The translations under genes and the position numbers were made by a program. A stretch of 64,000 bases of DNA from Bradyrhizobium sp. NFR13 (lineage in GTDB: Bacteria > Pseudomonadota > Alphaproteobacteria > Rhizobiales > Xanthobacteraceae). The notes beneath the pieces are model-generated. The model did no database searches. It was not told the DNA's origin and saw only the letters and a list, made by a program, of their open reading frames with translations. Of this stretch, positions 1 through 8,855 are shown piece by piece. The stretch is taken from positions 186,001 to 250,000 of the forward strand of contig NZ_FOTP01000007.1 in assembly GCF_900114605.1 (NCBI RefSeq), given 5' to 3'. Position 1 is the stretch's first letter; each line of letters opens with the position of its first letter.

Positions 1-515
1 ACGATCAGCGCCATTTCGGCATCGACCAGCCGGTCAACTACCAGCCCGGACGGCAACCGGTCCGGATCCGATTCGATGGCCAGACCGGCGTCGATCCGTT
101 CCTCATGCAGTTCCGTGAAGATGTTGCGGGTTGGTGCGGTGATGATTTCGAGCCGCGCGCCCGGGAGCTTACCTTTGAGGTCGGCGAAAAGACGCGGCAT
201 GAAGATCTGCGCCATGCCCGAGCCCATCCCAATTGTCAGCGTGTCGAGCACCGCTCCACGCAGTCGCCGCGCGGTATCGGACAGGCTCAGGAGATCGCCG
301 ACCACACGTTCGGATTCATAGAGAAAAGTGCGCCCTCGATCCGTCGCTTCGATGCCCCGCGAGGTCCGCGTAAATAGATCGAAACCCACTTCCTCCTCGA
401 GCAGCCTGACTTGCTCGCTGACGGCGGACTGCGAGATGTTCAGCCGCTTCGCGGCTCGGGTAAAGCTGCGTTCCTTCGACACCGAAAGAGCATAGCGTAG
501 CTGCCGGAAATCCAA
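1..515 (-). CDS. LysR-family transcriptional regulator, 3' end beyond window
   Basis: The visible 171 codons hold a LysR winged helix (residues 1-60, reading LDFRQLRYALSVSKERSFTR then AAKRLNISQSAVSEQVRLLE) and the first part of the substrate-binding domain. The chosen start is the TTG at 515-513, because AGGTGAGGGG lies about 8 bases upstream and the protein then begins at the usual LysR position; no ATG is available there. The gene runs off the left edge, so its C-terminal half and target genes are unseen. It diverges from the GntR gene at 790 across a 274-base spacer. Family assignment is firm; ligand unknown. Confidence 0.85.
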   Translation of the reverse strand, partial: MDFRQLRYALSVSKERSFTRAAKRLNISQSAVSEQVRLLEEEVGFDLFTRTSRGIEATDRGRTFLYESERVVGDLLSLSDTARRLRGAVLDTLTIGMGSGMAQIFMPRLFADLKGKLPGARLEIITAPTRNIFTELHEERIDAGLAIESDPDRLPSGLVVDRLVDAEMALI

Positions 516-618
516 CGTGTTGTGCCCCTCACCTGCGCATTGACGCCTGTCGGATCGAGCGTCACCTGCATCGCAAACAACATAGCACATTTGACGTGCG
601 CGGCTCTTCTGTATGCAA

Positions 619-633
619 TCTGATTATATCAGA
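619..633. promoter_or_regulatory. Inverted repeat in LysR/GntR divergent spacer
   Basis: TCTGAT and ATCAGA form perfect 6-base arms around a 3-base spacer, in an AT-rich patch of the 516-789 spacer. It lies 104 bases upstream of the LysR start and could be an operator for either regulator. Six-base arms can occur by chance, so this is only a candidate. Confidence 0.3.
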
Positions 634-789
634 GACTGCACAATCCGCATGATCTGGCACGCCATTGCACATCTCATTCTGTTTCGACCCGGCGCAGCAA
701 TTCGACAAGGACGTCTCGATGTTGCTCGACGAAGTCTTGCATAAAAGGGGCTGCCAATTGAGAATAGGTGGCTCATCCAGAGTTTCGGC

Positions 790-1566
790 TTGGCCAGCGG
801 CGAGAACGTAGCGTACGTCTACCGATATGGCGGCATTTCCATCCAATCGTCGAAAGCAACGTCCGTGCCTTCTGTCAGCAAAGCAAAGAAATCAACCAGC
901 AAACGCCCGGCACGGACCAATGGCAGCATAACAGACGCAACCTATTTGAAGCTGCATAACCTGATCGAGTCGCGACAGCTGCAGCCCGGCGAGGTGATCG
1001 AAGAGCGCCGGCTTGCACTGCGGCTGAAAGTCTCGCGGACACCGCTGCGGGCAGGCATCAGCCGGTTGCTGGGCGAAGGCCGGCTCGAGCAATTGTCCAA
1101 CGGCACCGTGGTGGTCCGCACAATCGAGATGGCGGAACTGCTCGAATTGGTCCATCTCCGCATGGTGCTGGAGAGCGAAGCGACGTTCATTGCGGCGACC
1201 CGCATCGCGCTGGATATTCTTGCACCGATCAGGGCCTCGTTGGAGAAGATCATTGCTGCGTCGACAGTGTCCGGGACAGCTCACTGGACCCTCGACGATG
1301 AAATTCATGACCAGATCGCGCGGCATTGCGGCAATCGCTCGCTTGAGAAACTGATTGGAGAAATCCGGCAGAAGATCCGGATGTGCAATGTGGAGCGCCA
1401 CCCTGGCCGGCTGCTGCCCGCCACCCGCGAGCATCTGGCGATTATCGATGCCATCATCGATCGTGATGCCGCCGCAGCCCGTCAGGCGATGATCCTGCAT
1501 CTCACCAACGTGCGGCAGGGGTTGCTCGAACGGTTCGGGATATTCCTGCCCGAGCCTCACGGCTAG
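790..1566 (+). CDS. GntR-family (FCD-type) transcriptional regulator
   Basis: The protein has a GntR winged helix (about residues 48-112, with LQPGEVIEERRLALRLKVSR then TPLRAGISRLLGEGRLEQL) followed by an all-helical FCD ligand domain with the conserved His in the segment DEIHDQIARHCGN. The open frame has only weak starts: TTG at 790, or GTG at 865, which would remove 25 poorly conserved residues; neither has a good ribosome binding site. It precedes the allA-puuE-transporter operon in the same direction, and a perfect TGGTATACCA palindrome lies between them, so it probably represses that operon. The ligand is inferred to be an operon substrate or intermediate. Confidence 0.88.
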   Translation: MASGENVAYVYRYGGISIQSSKATSVPSVSKAKKSTSKRPARTNGSITDATYLKLHNLIESRQLQPGEVIEERRLALRLKVSRTPLRAGISRLLGEGRLEQLSNGTVVVRTIEMAELLELVHLRMVLESEATFIAATRIALDILAPIRASLEKIIAASTVSGTAHWTLDDEIHDQIARHCGNRSLEKLIGEIRQKIRMCNVERHPGRLLPATREHLAIIDAIIDRDAAAARQAMILHLTNVRQGLLERFGIFLPEPHG

Positions 1567-1702
1567 GCCACGATCAGGCAGAATCCCTGCGGCTGCATGT
1601 CCGAAAATTCTGCAGCTGCCCGCAATTTTGTCGGACTCCGTCCAAATTTAACGCAGCTTCCCGGGCTTCGCAGCTTGACTGAAATCAGCATGGACGGTTC
1701 AC

Positions 1703-1712
1703 TGGTATACCA
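1703..1712. promoter_or_regulatory. Candidate GntR operator TGGTATACCA
   Basis: A perfect 10-base palindrome sits 54 bases upstream of the allA start and 137 bases after the GntR gene. FCD-type GntR proteins commonly bind short palindromes built on TGGTATACCA or TTGTATACAA, so it is a likely operator for the operon starting at 1766. I did not see a second copy in the window. Confidence 0.5.
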
Positions 1713-1765
1713 TTGGAATATCGGGCCGCTTCGCAGCAGGCCGACCAACCAGATGTACCGCCTGA

Positions 1766-2275
1766 ATGACGCCGAACCACACTGCTTCCCATACCGTCGC
1801 GGCCGAATCGCTGTCCCCGGCCGCCTTTGCCGCCTTCGGCGATGTAGCCGAGCGACCGATCGACGCGCGCCGGCGCTATCTTCCGACATCGGACGATCGC
1901 GCCGAGGACGCCGCCATCTTTTCCTTCTGGATCAGCAGCGCCGCCAGGCTTGGTAGTCTGCCCCTGCCAATCACGACGCTGGAGCGTCATCCGTTCTCCG
2001 CCCAGACCTTCATACCGCTCGGCAGCAGCCAATACCTGGCGATCGTGTGCCATGCCGGCCCGGATGGCCTGCCTGATGTGGCCTCCCTGCGTTGCTTCAT
2101 CGCCGGAGCGCATCAAAGCGTCACCTTCGCCCGCAATGTCTGGCATCATCCCATGACCGTTCTCGGCGCGGCCATGGAATTCGCTGTCGCCATGGGCATG
2201 ACCGGCCGGCAGGACGACGACGTGTTCGTCGATATCGCTGGCGACGTTCGCGCCGTGATGCCGCAGAGCGCATAG
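1766..2275 (+). CDS. allA: Ureidoglycolate lyase (AllA family)
   Basis: This 169-residue protein matches the AllA cupin-like family in length and motifs (PFSAQTFIPLG about residues 76-86, LRCFIAGAHQSVTFARNVWH about 108-127). The enzyme cleaves (S)-ureidoglycolate to glyoxylate and urea in allantoin breakdown and acts in the cytoplasm. It is the first gene of an operon reaching 8064, followed after 11 bases by the puuE-like gene, which supports a ureide-catabolic role. The start is the ATG at 1766, the first in frame after the operator palindrome. Family members outside purine catabolism exist, so the exact substrate is inferred from context. Confidence 0.85.
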   Translation: MTPNHTASHTVAAESLSPAAFAAFGDVAERPIDARRRYLPTSDDRAEDAAIFSFWISSAARLGSLPLPITTLERHPFSAQTFIPLGSSQYLAIVCHAGPDGLPDVASLRCFIAGAHQSVTFARNVWHHPMTVLGAAMEFAVAMGMTGRQDDDVFVDIAGDVRAVMPQSA

Positions 2276-2286
2276 GGATCACAACG

Positions 2287-3198
2287 ATGCCGCATGATGA
2301 TCACCTCACCCGCGACTTCGTCGGCTACGGCCGCACCCCGCCGCATCCGCAGTGGCCGGGCGCAGCCAGAATCGCACTCAACTTCTGCATCAATCACGAA
2401 GAAGGCTCCGAGCCGTCGTTCGCCGATGGCGACGGCGTCACCGAAACGGCCCTGACCGAAGGCGGCGGCGGCGGCTTCGAGGGCCGCGACCTCGCTGCCG
2501 AGTCGATGTTCGAATATGGCAGCCGCATAGGCTTCTGGCGCATACTGCGCCTTCTGTCCGAGCGCGGCATGACCGCTACCGTCATGGGCTGCGCGCTGGC
2601 GCTGGAACGCAACGACGAGGCCTGCGCCGCCATTCGCGAATATGGTTACGACGTCTGCGCCCATGGCTGGCGCTGGGAGCGACATCCGTTGCTGTCCGAG
2701 GCTGACGAACGCGAGCGCATTCGCAAGACCGTCGAGAGCCTCACGCGCACCACCGGCGAGCGTCCGCTCGGCTGGTATTGCCGCTATGGGCCGAGTGTGA
2801 ACACGCGGCGCCTCGTGGTCGAGGAAGGCGGTTTCCTCTACGACTCCGACGCCTATAACGACGAATTGCCGTACTGGACACGTGTGCTCGGTAAGCCGCA
2901 TCTCGTGGTACCTTACGGTCTTGCCAACAACGACGCAAAGTTCAGCCGCGGCGCGATGGCAACGGCGGATGATTTCTTCGTCTATCTACGCGACGCCTTC
3001 GACATGCTCTATGCGGAAGGCGCCACCGTGCCGAAGATGATGTCAGTCGGACTCCACACCCGCCTGATCGGCCATCCCGGCCGGGCCGCTGGCCTGCAGC
3101 GCTTCCTCGATCACGTCGCCAAGCACGACAACACCTGGGTCTGCCGGCGCGGCGACATCGCCCGTCACTGGCAGGCCACTCATCCCCCCACGCCCTGA
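2287..3198 (+). CDS. puuE: PuuE-type allantoinase / polysaccharide-deacetylase-family hydrolase
   Basis: The 303-residue protein has the PuuE pattern within the NodB/polysaccharide deacetylase fold: an N-terminal RDFVGYGRTPPHPQWPGAAR segment, LNFCINHEEGSE near residue 37, DVCAHGWRWERH near 120, and ERPLGWYCRYGPS later. PuuE enzymes are metal-independent allantoinases that open allantoin to allantoate. The frame is open much further upstream, but the start at ATG 2287 fits the family N terminus and lies 11 bases after allA. With allA it covers two steps of ureide use; no allantoate amidohydrolase is in the window. It could instead act on another cyclic ureide. Confidence 0.82.
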   Translation: MPHDDHLTRDFVGYGRTPPHPQWPGAARIALNFCINHEEGSEPSFADGDGVTETALTEGGGGGFEGRDLAAESMFEYGSRIGFWRILRLLSERGMTATVMGCALALERNDEACAAIREYGYDVCAHGWRWERHPLLSEADERERIRKTVESLTRTTGERPLGWYCRYGPSVNTRRLVVEEGGFLYDSDAYNDELPYWTRVLGKPHLVVPYGLANNDAKFSRGAMATADDFFVYLRDAFDMLYAEGATVPKMMSVGLHTRLIGHPGRAAGLQRFLDHVAKHDNTWVCRRGDIARHWQATHPPTP

Positions 3199-3232
3199 TC
3201 TCCACCACATCCGCACCCGAAAGGACGTCCCC

Positions 3233-4096
3233 ATGAGACTGAAACCCACGGATTGGCTGTTCGCGCTGATGCTGTCGACTGCGGCATTCGCCGGCGGGGT
3301 CAGCGCGCAGGTAGCCGATCATCCATCCGACAAACCGATGGTGGTCGCGTCCGACTTCGGCGTCGCGCCGTGGATGGTGCGCGGCCCCAACGGCCCCGAG
3401 GGTTTCGGTGCGGATCTGATCAACGAGATCGGTAAAGATCTCGGCCGCCCGAAGGTCGAGATCGTCGACATCAATTTCTCCGGCCTGTTCGCGGCGCTGT
3501 TCGCCAAGCGCGCCGAATTCCTCGTCAACCCGCTGAACCTCACCGCCGAGCGTTCCGAGCGCATGCTCTATACCGAACCGCTGTTCTCCACCGGCAACGG
3601 CTTCATCGTCCGCGCTGCGGATGAGATGAAAGGCTTCGAGGATCTCAAGGGCAAGGCCGTCGCCGTCAACCGTGGCACCATCTCGGATACCTGGGCCACC
3701 GCCAATGCCGAGAAATACGGCTTCGAAGTGCAGCGCTACGATGTATTCCCCGACACGGTGCAGGCCGTGCTGACGCGCCGCGCCTTCACAGCGCTAAATG
3801 AGATCCCGACGACCGTCTATGCTGCCAGCCAGAACAAGGCGATCAAGGTCGGTTTCAAGGACTTCAACGGCCGCAACTTCGCCTATGCGTTCCGCCTGGA
3901 AGATACTGCGTATCGCAACAAGGTCGAGGCGGTCATCGAATGCATGAAGTTGGACGGCCGCCTGCGCAAGCTGCACGAGAAATGGTATGGCGCAGCGCCC
4001 GATGCCGGCTCGGCCATCGACACTGTGTATTTCGGCTATGGCCCTCCCGGCTTCAAGGGTTTCGAGCCCACTTCGCACGTTCCGGCGTGCAAGTAG
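3233..4096 (+). CDS. Amino-acid-type ABC transporter substrate-binding protein
   Basis: This is a family 3 (polar amino acid type) periplasmic binding protein of 287 residues. A signal peptide is visible (MRLKPTDWLFALMLSTAAFA, cleavage near GGVSAQ), followed by the two-lobed fold with GFGADLINEIGKDLGRPKVE and a mid-protein LKGKAVAVNRGTISD. GAAAGGACG precedes the ATG. It sits between the ureide enzymes and two permeases, so it probably delivers a ureide, carbamoyl or amino-acid-like compound that the operon degrades. A strong hairpin follows its stop. The actual ligand cannot be read from sequence. Confidence 0.92.
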   Translation: MRLKPTDWLFALMLSTAAFAGGVSAQVADHPSDKPMVVASDFGVAPWMVRGPNGPEGFGADLINEIGKDLGRPKVEIVDINFSGLFAALFAKRAEFLVNPLNLTAERSERMLYTEPLFSTGNGFIVRAADEMKGFEDLKGKAVAVNRGTISDTWATANAEKYGFEVQRYDVFPDTVQAVLTRRAFTALNEIPTTVYAASQNKAIKVGFKDFNGRNFAYAFRLEDTAYRNKVEAVIECMKLDGRLRKLHEKWYGAAPDAGSAIDTVYFGYGPPGFKGFEPTSHVPACK

Positions 4097-4129
4097 CACG
4101 CTGGCTCTGACAAGATTGCTGTGAACACT

Positions 4130-4149
4130 GGACCGGCCAGAGCCGGTCC
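4130..4149 (+). terminator. Intercistronic hairpin after binding-protein gene
   Basis: GGACCGGC and GCCGGTCC form perfect 8-base arms with a 4-base loop, between the binding-protein stop (4096) and the permease start (4172). No T-run follows, so it is probably an RNA-stabilising or attenuating hairpin. Its position also argues against starting the permease at the GTG at 4121. Confidence 0.6.
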
Positions 4150-4171
4150 GACTGCGGTTGGCGGAGACCCG

Positions 4172-4843
4172 ATGGATCGGATCGTCGAATACTACTTCAA
4201 TGCAGAAGTCATCGCGGGCGCCTTCCCTCAGGTGCTCGCGGGCTTTCGCACGACGGTCATCGTATCGCTTTTGATTATTGTCTGCGGCACGCTGTTCGGC
4301 CTGTCGCTGGCGCTGCTACGCTGCGCCAGCCTGCGCCCGGTCAATTTCATCATCACCGCCTATGTCGACGTGCTGCGCACGCTGCCGCAGCTCGTCGTGA
4401 TCGTCTTCATCTATTTCGGCCTGCCTTATATGGGCCCTGCGCTGTCCCCCTTCGCGACCACTGTGCTGGCGCTCGGCATGGTGCTGTCGGCCTTTTCCAC
4501 CGAGATATTCTGGTCCGCAATCATGGCGCTTCCGCGCGGACAATGGGACGCCGCCAGCGCACTCGGTTTCAGCCGGCTGAGGACGCTGGTCACCATCATC
4601 CTGCCGCAAGCCATTCGCCTCGCGATACCGCTTCTGACCAACCGCGCCATCTCCATCAGCAAGGGCACTGCGCTCGGCACCGCCGTGTCGCTCCCGGAAA
4701 CGCTTGGACAGGCGCAGAGCGTGATGGCGCTGGTCGCCAATCCCTCGCCGCTGACGCTGGCCGCGGCGTTCTACCTCACCTTCTTCCTGCCGCTGGTGAT
4801 CACCAGCCGGTGGATCGAATATCGCTACAGCACGGGGCGTTGA
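4172..4843 (+). CDS. Amino-acid ABC transporter permease (1 of 2)
   Basis: The 223-residue membrane protein belongs to the HisM/GlnP permease family. It has about five hydrophobic segments and the ATPase-contact loop, reading SALGFSRLRTLVTIILPQAI near residues 130-150. The ATG at 4172 is chosen because GGAGA lies just upstream; an in-frame GTG at 4121 would place the intercistronic hairpin inside the gene. It forms a heterodimer with the permease at 4853 and works with the ATPase at 7279. Confidence 0.92.
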   Translation: MDRIVEYYFNAEVIAGAFPQVLAGFRTTVIVSLLIIVCGTLFGLSLALLRCASLRPVNFIITAYVDVLRTLPQLVVIVFIYFGLPYMGPALSPFATTVLALGMVLSAFSTEIFWSAIMALPRGQWDAASALGFSRLRTLVTIILPQAIRLAIPLLTNRAISISKGTALGTAVSLPETLGQAQSVMALVANPSPLTLAAAFYLTFFLPLVITSRWIEYRYSTGR

Positions 4844-4852
4844 GCGGATCGC

Positions 4853-5524
4853 ATGCAGGATTTCCTGGACAATTTCGCCAACTGGGAGTCGCTGTTGCGG
4901 GTCTATCCGCTGCTGCTGCAGGGACTGATCTATACGGTCTGGCTCGCGGTGGTGGCGCTGCCGCTCGGCATTCTCGCCGGCCTCGCCATCGGCGTGCTGT
5001 ACAGCTTCAAGAACCGCTGGGTGAATATCGCGCTGCTGATCTATATCGACCTGTTCAGATCGTTTCCCGTGGTGGTGCTGCTGATCCTGATCTTCTACGG
5101 CATGCCGTTTCTTGGCCTGACGCTCGGCAGCTTCACCGCGGCAGTGCTGGCCATCGTGCTCAACAATTCCGGCTATTATGGCGAGATCTTCCGTGCCGGC
5201 ATCCTGTCCGTTCCCCACGGCCAGACTGAGGCTGCGCGCGCGCTCGGTTTCAAGCCGCTGCATGTGGTGTTCTTCATCGTGCTGCCGCAGGCGATCCGCA
5301 ACGTGCTGGCGCCGCTCGCCAGCAATTCGCTAGAACTCGTCAAGGCGACACCAATTGCCGCCTTGGTCGCACTGCCTGAACTGCTGCGTTCAGCCCGCGT
5401 CGCCCAGGAGCAGACCTACAACCCGACGCCGTTGATGGCCGCTGCCGTGATCTTCTTCGTCATCCTGTATCCGTTCGCGCGCTGGGTGGCGCGGCTGGAG
5501 CGGCAAGCACTGAAAGCCCGCTGA
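4853..5524 (+). CDS. Amino-acid ABC transporter permease (2 of 2)
   Basis: This second HisM/GlnP-type permease has 223 residues, an N-terminal hydrophobic segment from about residue 20, and the coupling loop ARALGFKPLHVVFFIVLPQA near residues 128-147. It starts 9 bases after its partner and ends one base before the epimerase-like gene at 5526, so all are co-transcribed. Permease pairs are usual in polar-amino-acid importers. Confidence 0.93.
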   Translation: MQDFLDNFANWESLLRVYPLLLQGLIYTVWLAVVALPLGILAGLAIGVLYSFKNRWVNIALLIYIDLFRSFPVVVLLILIFYGMPFLGLTLGSFTAAVLAIVLNNSGYYGEIFRAGILSVPHGQTEAARALGFKPLHVVFFIVLPQAIRNVLAPLASNSLELVKATPIAALVALPELLRSARVAQEQTYNPTPLMAAAVIFFVILYPFARWVARLERQALKAR

Positions 5525-5525
5525 C

Positions 5526-6509
5526 ATGGCCACACTGATCACCGGCGGCAGCGGTTTCATCGGCCTCGCGCTTGCCGAACGCCTGATCGCCGACGGCGAG
5601 ACCGTTATCCTGTTCGACCTCTCAGCTCCCGGCCACGACATGCTGGCGCGCCCCGAACTCGCCGGCGCCACACTGGTCACCGGCGATGTCACAAGCGCCG
5701 ACGACGTCGACCGCGCGTTGAACACGGCCGGCGTCGACCGCGTGATCCACACCGCCGCGATGACGCCGAATGCGCAGCGCGAGCATGACGCTGCGCACCA
5801 GATCGTCGACGTCAATATCGGCGGCACCGTCAATCTGCTCGAACGCGTTACATTGCGGCCCGCCATCAAGCGCGTCACCGTGCTCAGCTCGGTCGCAGTA
5901 TACGGCTTCTCGCAACCGGCCGCGTCGGGCCTGTTCGAGGAGGATTTGTCGCCGCCGGCGCCAGCCGCGCTCTATGGCATCACAAAGCTTGCATCGGAAC
6001 AGGCGGCGCTGCGGATCGCCGACCTTCACAAGCTCGATGTGCGCGTGATTCGGCTCGGGCCGGTCTTTGGCCCATGGGAATTGCAGACCAGTGTCCGCGA
6101 TGCGCTCAGCCCGCATTATCAGGTGCTCCGCATGGCCCTCGACGGCCGTGAAGCGATTCTCCCGCGCAGCATGACCGGCGATTGGATCTATTCCCGCGAC
6201 GCTGCCCTCGGCATCGCGAAGGTGAGCGCCTCCGACGCGCTGAAGCACCGCACCTATCACGTCAGCGGCGGTGTGTTGTCCGATCTGCCACGATGGTGCG
6301 AGATCATCGCGACGCGCATGCCCGGTTTCCGCTGGCGGATGGCGGAGATCGAGGCAGACGGCAACGTGATCTATGGCCTGCCGAAGGACCGTGCGCCGCT
6401 GAACATTGCGCGACTGGCTGCGGATGCCGGCTTCAAGCCCCAATTTCATCTGGAAGATGCGGCGCGCGACTATCTCGGCTGGTTGTCGCAGGCAGGAGAA
6501 CCCGCATGA
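5526..6509 (+). CDS. NAD-dependent epimerase/dehydratase family protein
   Basis: The 327-residue protein is an extended SDR with TGGSGFIG at residues 6-13 for NAD binding, a Ser-Ser in VTVLSSVAVYG near 120, and the catalytic pair YGITK near 150. Such enzymes oxidise, epimerise or dehydrate sugar-like substrates in the cytoplasm. Its stop overlaps the next SDR gene (ATGA), and both lie inside an ABC-importer operon with ureide enzymes. I cannot name the substrate; a hydroxylated carbon skeleton produced from the imported compound is a reasonable inference. Confidence 0.87.
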   Translation: MATLITGGSGFIGLALAERLIADGETVILFDLSAPGHDMLARPELAGATLVTGDVTSADDVDRALNTAGVDRVIHTAAMTPNAQREHDAAHQIVDVNIGGTVNLLERVTLRPAIKRVTVLSSVAVYGFSQPAASGLFEEDLSPPAPAALYGITKLASEQAALRIADLHKLDVRVIRLGPVFGPWELQTSVRDALSPHYQVLRMALDGREAILPRSMTGDWIYSRDAALGIAKVSASDALKHRTYHVSGGVLSDLPRWCEIIATRMPGFRWRMAEIEADGNVIYGLPKDRAPLNIARLAADAGFKPQFHLEDAARDYLGWLSQAGEPA

Positions 6510-7282
6510 GCAAGCGTCTGGCTGGAAAATCCGTTCTGATCACGGGTGCCTCCTCGGGCATCGGCCGCGCCATCGCCCGCCGATTTGCTGCCGAGGACGC
6601 GAGGCTCATGCTCGCGGATCTCACCATGGACGTGCGCGAGGGCGGCACTCCGACATTGGAGCTGCTGCGTGCCGACGGTTATGAGGTCGATTTCATCCAG
6701 ATCGACGTCACCTCGGAGGACGACACCGTCCGCGCCGTCCAACAGACCGTTGCGCGTTACGGCCGCCTCGACGTGCTCGTCAACGACGCCGCCATCGGCA
6801 CCGGCAAACGTCTGACCGACACCAGCCTCGCCGAATGGGACAGGACGCTGGCGGTCAATCTTACTGGCGTATTCCTGATGTCCCGCGCCGCCGTCAACCA
6901 GATGCTGACGCAGGATATCCGCAACGAGGCCCGCGGCCGCCTCGTCAACATTTCCTCGCAACACGGCATGATTGCCTGCCCGGAAGACATCGCCTATGGC
7001 ACCTCCAAATCCGGAGTTGTCTACATGACGCGGCAGATCGGGGCGGACTACGCGAAGGATCACATCATCTGCAACGCAGTCGCACCCGGCAAGATCGTTA
7101 CCGGTAAACCGGGCCGCGCCGCGGAGCCGCGCTGGATGGACTACTCTACCAGCCGCACGCCGATGCCGCGGCTGGGCCGTCCCGACGACGTCGCCAATGC
7201 AGCGCTGTTTCTGGCCTCCGACGAGGCAACTTTCATGACGGGCGAAAACATCCTCGTCGATGGCGGCTGGATGGCGTCATGA
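6506..7282 (+). CDS. SDR-family NAD(P)-dependent oxidoreductase
   Basis: This 258-residue classical short-chain dehydrogenase has TGASSGIG at about residues 12-19, the NDAA version of the NNAG motif, SSQHG with the catalytic Ser, and YGTSK as the Tyr-x3-Lys pair. The C terminus ends with [14 protein letters not shown], usual for the family. The start is the ATG at 6506, overlapping the previous stop and preceded by GGAGAA; the frame is open upstream but that part belongs to the previous gene. It probably oxidises or reduces a hydroxyl/keto intermediate of the same pathway. Substrate unknown. Confidence 0.92.
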   Translation: MSKRLAGKSVLITGASSGIGRAIARRFAAEDARLMLADLTMDVREGGTPTLELLRADGYEVDFIQIDVTSEDDTVRAVQQTVARYGRLDVLVNDAAIGTGKRLTDTSLAEWDRTLAVNLTGVFLMSRAAVNQMLTQDIRNEARGRLVNISSQHGMIACPEDIAYGTSKSGVVYMTRQIGADYAKDHIICNAVAPGKIVTGKPGRAAEPRWMDYSTSRTPMPRLGRPDDVANAALFLASDEATFMTGENILVDGGWMAS

Positions 7283-8064
7283 GCAACGTTTTGGAGAGCA
7301 CCATGGTGCAAACGCCTGCAGAGACGTCCGCGCCGATTATTCAGATGTCCGGCGTCACCAAATGGTATGGCGACGTTCAGGTGCTCAAGGGCATCGACTT
7401 CACGGTGGCGCGCGGCGAGCGCGTCGTGATCTGCGGGCCTTCGGGGTCCGGCAAGTCGACGATGATCCGCTGCATTAATCGGCTGGAAGAACATCGCGAC
7501 GGCCGCATCGTGGTGAATGGCGTTGAGCTCGATCACTCGACGCGCAATGTCGACGTGGTCCGCCGCGATGTCGGCATGGTATTCCAGCAGTTCAACCTGT
7601 TTCCGCATCTGACCGTGCTGCAGAACCTCACCATCGCGCCACGCAAGATCCGCGGCGCAACGAGGCAGGAGGCCGACGAGATCGCGCGCTATTTTCTTGA
7701 GCGCGTACGGATCTCCGAACAGGCCGATAAATACCCGAACCAGCTCTCCGGCGGCCAGCAGCAGCGCGTCGCCATCGCGCGTGCGCTGTGCATGAAGCCG
7801 CAGATCATGCTGTTCGACGAGCCTACCTCGGCGCTTGATCCGGAAATGATCCAGGAGGTGCTCGACGTCATGGTCGGCCTCGCCCGCGAAGGGATGACCA
7901 TGGTCTGCGTCACCCATGAGATGGGCTTCGCGCGCACGGTCGCCGATCGCGTGGTGTTCATGGATGCCGGCCGGATTATCGAAGAAGGCGCGCCGGCCAG
8001 CTTTTTTTCGGATCCGAAACAGGATCGAACCCGTGCATTCCTCAAGCAAATTATGCATCGATGA
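7279..8064 (+). CDS. Amino-acid ABC transporter ATP-binding protein
   Basis: This is a 261-residue GlnQ/HisP-type ATPase with Walker [11 protein letters not shown]-loop MVFQQFNLF, signature LSGGQQQR, Walker [13 protein letters not shown] and the switch His in [10 protein letters not shown]. It overlaps the SDR stop by ATGA at 7279; a second in-frame ATG at 7303 is possible. It energises the permeases at 4172 and 4853 and closes the operon. The convergent gene at 8154 begins 89 bases later; no clear terminator is visible between. Confidence 0.95.
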   Translation: MSNVLESTMVQTPAETSAPIIQMSGVTKWYGDVQVLKGIDFTVARGERVVICGPSGSGKSTMIRCINRLEEHRDGRIVVNGVELDHSTRNVDVVRRDVGMVFQQFNLFPHLTVLQNLTIAPRKIRGATRQEADEIARYFLERVRISEQADKYPNQLSGGQQQRVAIARALCMKPQIMLFDEPTSALDPEMIQEVLDVMVGLAREGMTMVCVTHEMGFARTVADRVVFMDAGRIIEEGAPASFFSDPKQDRTRAFLKQIMHR

Positions 8065-8153
8065 CCAAAGCGTCCGCTTAGCGCCAGAAGTGGCTGTTGT
8101 TCACCTTGATGCGACGGCTGCAAAGAGGTACGTGCCAACGATCTCGCTTGGTT

Positions 8154-8855
8154 CTACGGCGCCAGATACTGCAACAATCTCGGATCGTCGCGAATCTCGC
8201 CGGCCGAACCTGTCAGCGCAACCCGGCCACGGTCCAGAACATAGGCCCGGCTAGCGACATGCAGCGCCAGATCGAGATGTTGCTCGACGATGACCACGGC
8301 GATCTCCTTGGCCAGCACGATCAGGCGCTCGGTGATCTCCTCGATAACGCCGATCCAGACGCCTTCAGTGGGCTCATCCAGCAGCAGGATTTTCGGATCC
8401 GACAGCATCGCGCGCCCGATCGCCAGCATCTTGCGCTCGCCGCCGGACAATGTGCCGGCGAATTGATCGAGCCGCTGGCCGAGTTTCGGAAAGATCTCCA
8501 GCACGCGATTGACGGCCTGGCTGTCACGATTGGTCAGCGCGCCGACGGCGAGATTGTCGCGCACCGAGAGTTTCGCGAACACCGAGTGCTCCTGCGGCAC
8601 ATAGCCAATACCGCGGCGGATCCGTTGTTCGGTCGGAAGCTTTCCGACATCGCGTCCGTCGAACTGGATGGCGCCTGCAAGCACTGGCAACTCACCGATG
8701 ATGGCCTTCATCAGCGTGGTCTTGCCAGCGCCGTTGCGGCCGAGGATGGCGACGCCGCCGCGCCAGGGCACGCTCAGCGTGGCGCCGAACAGCACCTGGC
8801 TGCGGCCATAGCCGGTATCGAGGCTCTGGATGTCGAGGAATTTGTCATCAGGCAC
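8154..8855 (-). CDS. Branched-chain/urea-type ABC transporter ATP-binding protein (LivF/UrtE-like)
   Basis: The ATPase has Walker A GRNGAGKTT, signature LSGGERKM, Walker B ILLLDEPTEG and the switch His in VVIVEQHLD. The helix after Walker B reads GVWIGV where relatives usually have GLAP, a small oddity. The chosen start is GTG at 8855, overlapping the LivG-like gene by 8 bases; a further upstream start would add a 14-residue tail with no family match. It is the last gene of the amide-module operon running leftward from 15674. Confidence 0.9.
   Translation of the reverse strand: MPDDKFLDIQSLDTGYGRSQVLFGATLSVPWRGGVAILGRNGAGKTTLMKAIIGELPVLAGAIQFDGRDVGKLPTEQRIRRGIGYVPQEHSVFAKLSVRDNLAVGALTNRDSQAVNRVLEIFPKLGQRLDQFAGTLSGGERKMLAIGRAMLSDPKILLLDEPTEGVWIGVIEEITERLIVLAKEIAVVIVEQHLDLALHVASRAYVLDRGRVALTGSAGEIRDDPRLLQYLAP

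Noticed and set aside
655-668. Sigma-54-like promoter (TGGCAC ... TTGCA) in the LysR/GntR spacer
   Set aside because: The distance between the GG and GC elements is 9 bases, one less than required, and there is no enhancer-binding regulator in the window.
562-846. A 94-codon - strand frame upstream of the left LysR gene
   Set aside because: It covers the divergent promoter spacer and the start of the GntR gene and has no recognisable motif.
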